Shown here one piece after another: positions 1 to 4,615 of a stretch of 7,407 bases of DNA; position 1 is the first letter of the stretch, and the number at the start of each line of letters is the position of its first letter. The stretch covers positions 1-7,407 of the forward strand of contig QEUW01000368.1 of the NCBI GenBank assembly GCA_003577005.1. Direction: 5' to 3'. Under the pieces are notes generated by a model. It saw nothing but the letters and a program-made list of their open reading frames with translations, did no database searches and was not told where the DNA came from. This DNA is from Chloroflexota bacterium. GTDB taxonomy: Bacteria; Chloroflexota; Anaerolineae; Caldilineales; Caldilineaceae. The position numbers were made by a program, and so were the translations under genes.

Positions 1-333
1 CTGCCTGCTCTCCGGCGACCGGTGGATCGACTCACCCTCGGGCCGGTCATAGCCACCGTCGCCCAACGCAGCCCGCAGCGCATGGCGGAGGTCGCGCGGC
101 TTGATCTGGGATGCTTGCAGCAGCTCAAGCAACTGCGTCGCCTCCGCCTGCACGACCGGCGTCTGCACCGCCGGCAGCCCCAGCATCTGCAATGTGCGCG
201 CATCGAGCAGATCCTCCAGCTTGGTCAGCCCGCATACCAGGTGGTCAGGAAGGATGAATTCGTGCCTGGCCTGCGCAGCCTCCACCGTCGCCGCCATCAG
301 CGCCAGCGCAATTCCAAAGCTTGTCTGGGACAT
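1..333 (-). CDS. Clp N-terminal-domain protein, ClpA/B/C-like (partial, 3' end off window)
   Basis: The reverse strand reads without a stop from an ATG at 333-331 to the window edge, giving 111 residues of an incomplete protein. The first ~53 residues resemble one Clp-N repeat: an alanine-rich helix (residues 7-22) leads into HEFILPDHLVCGL (24-36), the counterpart of the family's H-x-x-I-x-x-E-H-L-L-x-x-L, then a leucine-rich helix ending at LGLP. After a second helical stretch (62-90), IHRSPESR (103-110) looks like the opening of a second Clp-N repeat. The start is supported by AAAGGAG (complement of 341-347) seven bases upstream. Clp-N domains bind substrates or adaptors of AAA+ unfoldases. 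Whether an ATPase module follows cannot be seen, so it may be a ClpB/ClpC-type protein, an AAA protein with a Clp-N head, or a stand-alone Clp-N protein. It is divergent from the transporter gene. Confidence 0.75.
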   Translation of the reverse strand, partial: MSQTSFGIALALMAATVEAAQARHEFILPDHLVCGLTKLEDLLDARTLQMLGLPAVQTPVVQAEATQLLELLQASQIKPRDLRHALRAALGDGGYDRPEGESIHRSPESRQ

Positions 334-424
334 GGAACTGCTCCTTTCACCGCTGTTGCTCGGCGGCGATATGCGCCGATACGATCGCCGGATTTGTAGC
401 GTGGTTCAGGTTTCATGATGCTCT

Positions 425-453
425 ATGGTAGCACTGAGTCGGGCGGGGTTCAA
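425..453 (-). promoter_or_regulatory. Candidate sigma-70-type promoter for the Clp-N gene
   Basis: On the minus strand, TTGAAC (complement of 448-453) is followed after exactly 17 bases by TACCAT (complement of 425-430). Each hexamer matches the sigma-70 consensus at four of six positions. Transcription would start around 418 and leave a leader of about 85 nt before the Clp-N ATG. That leader contains a 7-bp inverted pair, CGGCGAT at 364-370 and ATCGCCG at 384-390. The call rests on spacing and position only. Confidence 0.35.
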
Positions 454-496
454 GTAATCACAATTTTTCAGGGTCTGCTCTACGTCTGGGGATTGC

Positions 497-562
497 AGGT
501 CATCGCTTCCGGCGTGACACCGCTGGTCCGAGGTGAGCTTGTCACGCCGGAGGCGATGGCCT
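497..562. repeat. Inverted repeat 1: 23-bp arms, 20-nt loop
   Basis: The left arm (497-519, beginning AGGTCATCGC and ending GGCGTGACA) pairs with the right arm (540-562, beginning TGTCACGCC and ending GCGATGGCCT) at 21 of 23 positions. The two differences are T against C. The 20-nt loop (520-539) can form a further short CACC/GGTG pair. No T-run follows, so it does not look like a classic intrinsic terminator. It directly abuts the next inverted-repeat unit at 563. It may be a dispersed palindromic element or an RNA hairpin. Confidence 0.85.
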
Positions 563-697
563 ACGAATGATTAAAGAATTTAGGGTTCTACCGGTTTTAG
601 CGGGAATTAGGATACGCGGAGTTCGCACGCCCTCGTGCCGGGGCCCGCTGGGCGCGTTCGCATGAGGGCGTGCGAACTCCGCATTCCGATCATTCGT
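563..697. repeat. Inverted-repeat unit 2: large hairpin within outer 9-bp inverted ends (MITE-like)
   Basis: The core hairpin has 23-bp arms at 616-638 and 660-682 (starting GCGGAGTTCGCACG and ending GTGCGAACTCCGC), matching at 22 of 23 positions, with a 21-nt GC-rich loop (639-659). Outside the core, ACGAATGAT at 563-571 and ATCATTCGT at 689-697 form an exact inverted pair, making a 135-bp unit with terminal inverted ends. No coding capacity is present. The layout resembles a MITE or dispersed palindromic repeat, but no target-site duplication is evident and copies elsewhere cannot be checked here. Confidence 0.65.
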
Positions 698-729
698 GGA
701 GAGCCGAATTTAGTTGAAAGGTATTTACG

Positions 730-1920
730 ATGAATCTACGTCAGTTCTTGTTGCTCTTTATCTGTAGTCTGGTCACGTGGTGGGTAGGGATAGGCTTGAT
801 GCCGCTGTTGCCGATCTATGCGGCCACCCTGGGCGCCACGCCAACGGTGGTGGGGATATTTCTGGCGTTCAGCTTCTTTACACTCGCGCTCGGTACGGCC
901 TCTGCCGGGTGGTTGGCGCGCAAGCTATCCCGGCGCACGCGCTTGCTCACGCTGCTGAGTCTGGCGGGAGCAACTGCCGCTGCCCTGCTTGGCCTGGCAA
1001 CCCAACTCTGGCAAGTGGTCTTGCTGGTGGCTGCGATCTGGTTTATCAGCGGCGTCTCGCTCGTCCTGGTGGGGGTGCTGGCCGGGCTGGCTGCCACCAG
1101 CCATGCGCGGGGGCGGGTCTTTGGCTGGCTGTCGGCGTCGGTGGCGCTGGCCGGGGTGGTCGGCGGGCTGGTCATGGGGCCGCTTGCCGAGCGCTGGGGC
1201 TATCCGGCGCTCTTTGGCCTGATTGCGGTTACCTATTTGGTGCAGACCCTGTCAGCCCCGTTTATCGCAGAACCCGCGCCGTCATCGGCCTCCCCAGCGC
1301 CAGCCAAACGCAAGCAGCAGTGGCACCCATCCGGCGTCTTTGTCTTTCTCCTTGCTGCCAATGTCTGTTACAGCATCGGCAGCTTTGTCGCCGGCATGGG
1401 CCGTTCGCTGGCGATGGACCAGGCCGGTTTTGGCATCAGCGCCATCTCGGTGGTAGCCGGTGTGGGCAGCGCAGCCGGTCTGGTGGCGATGCCGCTGGTT
1501 GGGCGCCTGTCCGACGGCGGCAACCGGTTGCTGATGCTGGCGCTAACCTATGCGCTAGGTGTCTTAGCGTTATTAGGGATGGTCTACGCCGGCTCGTTGG
1601 CGACCTTTTTAACGGTGGCGGCGCTCATGGCGGCGGCCAGCGCCGAACGGGCCGTCGCCAGCGCTTTGGTCACCGACCTGGCGCCGGCAGGGGCGCTCGA
1701 CCAGTACATGGCCCAGTTCGACACCGTACGGTGGGCCGCCGGTGTCGTCGGTTTTGCCGGCGCCGGATATTGCGTCGAGGTGGCGGGCTTGACGGCGACT
1801 TTATTGTTGGGAGCGGGGCTGGGTGGGCTGTCGATTGCCTTGCTGGCCGTTGCCGGGTGGTTGCAACGCCGGAGGGAGTATGAATCCTTCTGTTCACTTT
1901 GGGTGGCGCCAAGCAAGTAG
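730..1920 (+). CDS. Major facilitator superfamily (MFS) transporter, 12 TM
   Basis: The 396-residue product is a polytopic inner-membrane protein with two six-helix halves, joined by a hydrophilic Pro/Ala/Ser-rich loop with basic residues (about 181-200). This is the normal size and build of an MFS carrier. After TM2 the loop GWLARKLSRR (60-69) matches MFS motif A (GxLaDrxGrr) with the usual Asp replaced. The second half repeats it as GRLSDGGNR (258-266), with Asp kept. MFS proteins are secondary uniporters, symporters or antiporters. Substrate cannot be told; the sequence would suit a drug/metabolite efflux carrier, which is inference. AAAGG (716-720) lies nine bases before the ATG. The protein proper probably ends near the basic run RRRE (380-383): codons 388-396 (CSLWVAPSK) and the stop derive from a palindrome spanning 1891-1945, so the C-terminal tail looks acquired from that element. 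Confidence 0.9.
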   Translation: MNLRQFLLLFICSLVTWWVGIGLMPLLPIYAATLGATPTVVGIFLAFSFFTLALGTASAGWLARKLSRRTRLLTLLSLAGATAAALLGLATQLWQVVLLVAAIWFISGVSLVLVGVLAGLAATSHARGRVFGWLSASVALAGVVGGLVMGPLAERWGYPALFGLIAVTYLVQTLSAPFIAEPAPSSASPAPAKRKQQWHPSGVFVFLLAANVCYSIGSFVAGMGRSLAMDQAGFGISAISVVAGVGSAAGLVAMPLVGRLSDGGNRLLMLALTYALGVLALLGMVYAGSLATFLTVAALMAAASAERAVASALVTDLAPAGALDQYMAQFDTVRWAAGVVGFAGAGYCVEVAGLTATLLLGAGLGGLSIALLAVAGWLQRRREYESFCSLWVAPSK

Positions 1921-1945
1921 CCCTGGGGAACTCCCAAAGTGAACA
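1891..1945. repeat. Inverted repeat 3 overlapping the end of the MFS gene
   Basis: TGTTCACTTTGGG (1891-1903) and CCCAAAGTGAACA (1933-1945) are perfect 13-bp inverted arms separated by 29 nt. The left arm and the loop contain the last ten codons of the MFS gene including its TAG stop. There is no T-run, so terminator function is doubtful. Its arm sequence is unrelated to the other palindromes in the window, but the architecture is similar. Confidence 0.8.
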
Positions 1946-1973
1946 ACCGGCTTTGGTATGCATAAGGAAGAGT

Positions 1974-2240
1974 ATGAACATTGAATTGGAGAAGAACATG
2001 TTTGACCCGTATCTCGGCCAACATCTCTTTGAAGAACACGAACGCAGAGTTTGCGCTCTCCAGTGGGAACGCGTCGCACTCAAGGCCAGAGCAGAACGTA
2101 CCAACGCAATGGCTCAGCTGGCGGGCAAGTGCGTTCGTCTGGCCGTTGGCCTGGCGATGACAACCTGGCGTTGGGGACGGAGCACGCTGCACCGGACGCC
2201 TCCCCCGCCCCGGCATCCCGTACGCCTGGACGCCAAATAG
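1974..2240 (+). CDS. Small hypothetical protein (88 aa)
   Basis: I do not recognise a family. The N-terminal half is charged and predicted helical (about residues 15-45, with EEHERRVCALQWERVALKARAE as its centre). It is followed by an amphipathic or weakly hydrophobic helix (46-68, ending TTWRWG) and a basic, proline-rich tail with PPPP at 76-79. There is no signal peptide and only a marginal membrane segment. AAGGAAG (1964-1970) precedes the ATG closely. The in-frame ATG at 1998 has a better spaced GGAG and would give an 80-residue product. The frame is open further upstream to 1899, but that part lies in the palindrome and is unlikely to be translated. It sits between the MFS gene and the GNAT gene on the same strand, with about 50 bases on either side, so it is probably co-transcribed. 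It could be spurious, though its length and context favour a real gene. Confidence 0.5.
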   Translation: MNIELEKNMFDPYLGQHLFEEHERRVCALQWERVALKARAERTNAMAQLAGKCVRLAVGLAMTTWRWGRSTLHRTPPPPRHPVRLDAK

Positions 2241-2275
2241 AGAGATTGATTAGCGTATGAAACAAGAACAGAATA

Positions 2276-2285
2276 AAAGGAATTT
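2276..2285 (+). promoter_or_regulatory. Ribosome-binding site deciding the GNAT start
   Basis: AAAGGAATTT places AGGA eight bases before the ATG at 2290. The alternative ATG at 2257 has only a weak GAG upstream. The same ten bases recur at 3091-3100 before the membrane-protein gene, which supports reading both as translation-initiation sequences. Confidence 0.55.
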
Positions 2286-2289
2286 TGTT

Positions 2290-2910
2290 ATGCAACGTTT
2301 GATCGGTCAATGGAGCGCACGGCGGTCACAGTCTAACCCAACGAGCGTCACCGTGCGCCCACTCCAACCTGACGATGCCAGCCTGATCTACGCCATGCAC
2401 GGGCGGCTCTCGCCAGAAAGCATCTATTATCGCTACCTCCAGCATCGACCCCCGACGCTCGATGCAATCGCCACGCTATATCGCCTTGATCCGGCAACAG
2501 GGGCAGGTTTTGTGGCGACGGTGCAACAACAGGACGAAATCATCGTGGGTGTTGCCTGCTATGTGCGCGAGACGTACACAGAACCCCCCACCGCCGAACT
2601 CGGCATTCTGGTCGAAGATCGATTCCAGGGGCAAGGGGTCGGCCGTCGCCTCTGGCAGCGGATACAGCGCCACGCCCAGACGCACCAGATTCACCAGTTG
2701 CGCGTCTTGGTTCACCCCGGCAATCAGCGAATGCAACGCTTGTTGCGCGGTAGCGGCTTGTCCTATACGACAAGCACATGCGACGGGGTACACGAATACC
2801 TGGTTGCGCTGGATCTGCGCTCGCACTCTGCGCTGCCGCACCCTGTTCCTGCGGAGACAACGCCAATAGAAATAGGGCCCAGCCCGCGCGACCAACTTGC
2901 CTGGTATTGA
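2290..2910 (+). CDS. GNAT-family N-acetyltransferase
   Basis: The 206-residue product carries one GNAT (Gcn5-related) acetyltransferase fold, which moves an acetyl group from acetyl-CoA to an amine; it is expected to be cytosolic. Residues 20-50 (VTVRPLQPDDASLIYAM, then RLSPESIYYRYL) match the start of the GNAT domain found fused to acyl-CoA synthetases in protein-lysine acetyltransferases (Pat type). The CoA-binding motif A is at 108-120: after VED come RFQGQGVGRRL, containing Q-x-x-G-x-G. Motif B-like VHPGNQRMQRLLRGSGL lies at 141-157. A proline-rich tail of about 30 residues follows the domain. I chose ATG 2290 because AAAAGGA sits at proper distance; an in-frame ATG at 2257 would add 11 residues. 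No synthetase or cyclic-nucleotide domain is attached. The acceptor could be a protein lysine or a small amine; substrate unknown. Confidence 0.88.
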   Translation: MQRLIGQWSARRSQSNPTSVTVRPLQPDDASLIYAMHGRLSPESIYYRYLQHRPPTLDAIATLYRLDPATGAGFVATVQQQDEIIVGVACYVRETYTEPPTAELGILVEDRFQGQGVGRRLWQRIQRHAQTHQIHQLRVLVHPGNQRMQRLLRGSGLSYTTSTCDGVHEYLVALDLRSHSALPHPVPAETTPIEIGPSPRDQLAWY

Positions 2911-3106
2911 CTTCATAGCCTTTAGCCGTTGACTGGGCATAAGCTTGCGCCCTTTTCGAAAGGTACTTGAATTCAGCCGTTGTAAAACGCATCGGTGCTG
3001 AACTCATGCCATTGCTTACCGCCCCACCGGCATTCAAGCATTATGAAGCGACTATATTTGAAAGCGGTTAAAGTCGAGCGGACAACCTTCAAAGGAATTT
3101 AAGAAG
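2911..3106. other. 196-base gap, possible weak hairpin after the GNAT gene
   Basis: Twenty-four bases after the GNAT stop, the near-palindrome at 2935-2952 (GGGC ... GCCC around AAGCTT) is followed by TTTT (2953-2956). It could be a weak terminator, but only four GC pairs are secure. The rest of the gap shows no gene. The sequence AAAGGAATTT at 3091-3100 is the ribosome-binding site of the next gene. Confidence 0.3.
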
Positions 3107-3571
3107 ATGAACCAGCAGAACAGTACAAACCAGCCTTTGCTGAATATCAGCGCGCTGATTCGCTCACTGAGCATGTGGCTGCTCGTCTGGGGTGCTGCCG
3201 TGCTCTTTGCCACCTATCAGAAGCAACCCGGTTTGATCTGCCTCACCCCCATGGCCTGGCTGTTGGCGCTCCCGGCTGGGTGGAACTATGTGGCCTTTGC
3301 CCACGGCAACCCTGGCCGGCAACCCTTCGTGGCCGGCGCTATCTTGGGGGCGCTGCTCGGTCTGCTCTATGGCCTGCTCTTCTTTGGTATCGCCGCCTTT
3401 GGCATGCCTGTAGGGTCAGACCCAAGCGAAATTGCCAAAATGCAGAACATGGTCATCCTCATGATCGGGGGTGGCACGGTGATCGCCGCGCTGCTCAGCG
3501 GCTTTATGGCCTACCGTGCAGCATTCTTGCAGCGGCGCGGGCGAGCGCTGCCTGCGATCAGCGTGAAGTAA
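3107..3571 (+). CDS. Hypothetical four-helix integral membrane protein
   Basis: The 154-residue product has four hydrophobic segments at about 20-37, 43-65, 74-98 and 114-136. They sit between a polar, Asn/Gln-rich N-terminus (MNQQNSTNQP) and a basic C-terminus (QRRGR at 142-146), so by the positive-inside rule both ends are probably cytoplasmic. Glycine-rich stretches (GAILGALLGLLYG at 77-89, GGG at 121-123) suggest tight helix packing. I see no catalytic or metal-binding motif and do not recognise the family; the size suits many small DUF membrane proteins. AAAGGA (3091-3096) gives a ten-base spacer to the ATG. It is about 200 bases after the GNAT gene and may have its own promoter. Confidence 0.75.
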   Translation: MNQQNSTNQPLLNISALIRSLSMWLLVWGAAVLFATYQKQPGLICLTPMAWLLALPAGWNYVAFAHGNPGRQPFVAGAILGALLGLLYGLLFFGIAAFGMPVGSDPSEIAKMQNMVILMIGGGTVIAALLSGFMAYRAAFLQRRGRALPAISVK

Positions 3572-3597
3572 CGTCAGCAAGAGGTATGTCGCCTTCC

Positions 3598-3638
3598 TTG
3601 TAGTGTGGACTTCAATGTGGCTGAAGTCCACACTACAA
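3598..3638. repeat. Inverted repeat 4: perfect 17-bp hairpin, 7-nt loop
   Basis: TTGTAGTGTGGACTTCA (3598-3614) and its exact reverse complement (3622-3638) flank the loop ATGTGGC. It begins 27 bases after the stop of the membrane-protein gene. The stem is strong enough to stop transcription or protect an mRNA 3' end, but no T-run follows, so a dispersed palindromic repeat is equally likely. Copies elsewhere in the genome would settle this. Confidence 0.85.
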
Positions 3639-3853
3639 CCGGTAGGTGATAATGATGATTTAACGTTTACCATGTAGACTATAGGTAGACCCTATCACGT
3701 TTCGACCTTGCGCAACCCGAAACAAGTAAATCATACGACTTACGCAGCGCCTGACGCGTGCCGGGAGAAGATTCACACTCAATCCTGTCACGCTCAGTCA
3801 AGGCTTGCGTACGTCCTAAATCATTGAAATAGACAACAGAGACAGGAATCATC
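3639..3853. other. Leader region upstream of the hydrolase-cytochrome pair
   Basis: No gene is supported here. The AT-rich stretch 3650-3690 is where a promoter would be expected, and GTAGAC occurs twice, 11 bases apart (3674-3679 and 3685-3690). I could not find a pair of hexamers with good spacing: TTTAAC at 3659-3664 and TATAGG at 3680-3685 are only 15 apart. AGGA at 3844-3847 is the ribosome-binding site of the hydrolase gene. Confidence 0.3.
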
Positions 3854-4615
3854 ATGCACACAGAGAGAGTGGCCGGCATTCCTGTGTTATGGGCAGGAGC
3901 CGGTAGAGATGCTGAGCGAAAACTGGTGATTTGGCTGCCCGGCTTCACAGATGAGAAAGAGAGCGTCACAGAGTATCTGGCGGATCTGGCTGCGGCCGGT
4001 TTTGTCGCGCTCAGCTTTGACCCGGTCGACCACGGCGAACGCAGCCATCGCTCGATCCGCTCCGTCGCGGACGCGACGAGTGGGCGCTTTGTCAGTGTGA
4101 CCGATGGCAAGCTCTACCGCCATTTTTGGTCGATCTTGGCCGAGACAGCCGAAGAGGTGCCGCTGATGATCGATTGGGCGGTCGAGAAACTGGGTGTTGC
4201 GCCCAAGGTGGGCATCGGCGGTATCTCGATGGGGGGCGATATTGCCGTGACCGCAGCCGGCTTAGAGCCGCGCGTTGGGGCCGTAGCGGCTTGTATCGCC
4301 ACCGCAGATTGGCTCAAGCCAGGCTCCATCTACCAGTTGAGCGCGCCCAATCCGATCATTCAGGCGCAGTATGAACGTTACAACCCGCTTACCAATCTGG
4401 CGCGGTATCAACACTGCCCGGCGATTTCCTTCCAATGTGCTGCTGATGATCCGATAGTGCCACCCGATGGCGCCGCCCGGTTTGCGCAAGCCCTTGCGCC
4501 GGTCTATGCCGCCTGTCCTGAGAGGCTTGCGATTGATGTAGAAGCTGGGGTCGCTCATCAGTCGACACGGACGATGTGGCAAAATTCACTTCAATGGTTC
4601 AAGAGGTTTTTATGA
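3854..4615 (+). CDS. Alpha/beta hydrolase (esterase / dienelactone hydrolase-like)
   Basis: The 253-residue product is a single complete alpha/beta-hydrolase domain with no signal peptide, so it is probably cytosolic. Strand beta-3 and the oxyanion region are at 24-31 (LVIWLPGF). SFDPVDHGER (54-63) follows the second strand, as in esterases of the prolyl-oligopeptidase/dienelactone-hydrolase group. The nucleophile elbow is GISMGG (123-128) with Ser125. The acid is most likely Asp199 in AADDPIVPP (196-204), and the base is His235 in GVAHQST (232-238). All three catalytic residues are present, so the enzyme should be active on an ester or similar bond; substrate unknown. AGGA (3844-3847) lies six bases before the ATG. 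Its stop overlaps the start of the multihaem gene (ATGA, 4612-4615), which implies translational coupling and shared expression. A YitV-like esterase is one possible assignment, at low confidence. Confidence 0.88.
   Translation: MHTERVAGIPVLWAGAGRDAERKLVIWLPGFTDEKESVTEYLADLAAAGFVALSFDPVDHGERSHRSIRSVADATSGRFVSVTDGKLYRHFWSILAETAEEVPLMIDWAVEKLGVAPKVGIGGISMGGDIAVTAAGLEPRVGAVAACIATADWLKPGSIYQLSAPNPIIQAQYERYNPLTNLARYQHCPAISFQCAADDPIVPPDGAARFAQALAPVYAACPERLAIDVEAGVAHQSTRTMWQNSLQWFKRFL

Larger units (their letters stand above)
334..729. other. 396-base intergenic region with palindromes, no gene
   Basis: This gap separates the leftward Clp-N gene from the rightward MFS gene. No open frame here has a ribosome-binding site or protein-like composition. 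The left third holds the Clp-N leader and candidate promoter. From 497 to 697 the DNA is almost entirely built of inverted repeats, described separately. The last 30 bases carry only the ribosome-binding site of the MFS gene (AAAGG, 716-720). I could not identify a convincing promoter for the MFS gene. Confidence 0.7.

Noticed and set aside
22..418. Two plus-strand frames of 105-125 codons at the left edge
   Set aside because: They are antisense to the Clp-N reading, which has a good ribosome-binding site and family-like sequence. Their products are Arg/Gln- or Ser/Cys-rich with no recognisable features.
497..682. CRISPR-like or tandem repeat reading of the intergenic palindromes
   Set aside because: The palindromes have different arm sequences and there is no series of equal direct repeats with unique spacers.
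777..1883. 368-codon plus-strand frame overlapping the MFS gene
   Set aside because: The product is rich in Arg, Gly, Cys and His without membrane helices; it is an out-of-frame shadow of the clearly hydrophobic MFS frame.
1880..1942. 20-codon mini-ORF beginning inside the MFS end, with GGAGGGAG upstream
   Set aside because: The purine run is too close to the ATG, and the stop falls in the right arm of the palindrome; nothing supports translation.
1584..2216. 210-codon minus-strand frame across the MFS end and the small ORF
   Set aside because: It runs antisense through the MFS gene and through a palindrome, with no ribosome-binding site or domain; composition is low quality.
2476..3037. 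Minus-strand frames of 154 and 165 codons over the GNAT gene
   Set aside because: They are antisense to a well-supported acetyltransferase domain and have no motif of their own.
3679..4110. 143-codon minus-strand frame in front of and inside the hydrolase gene
   Set aside because: Ser/Arg-rich with no motif, and it overlaps the conserved N-terminal part of the hydrolase.
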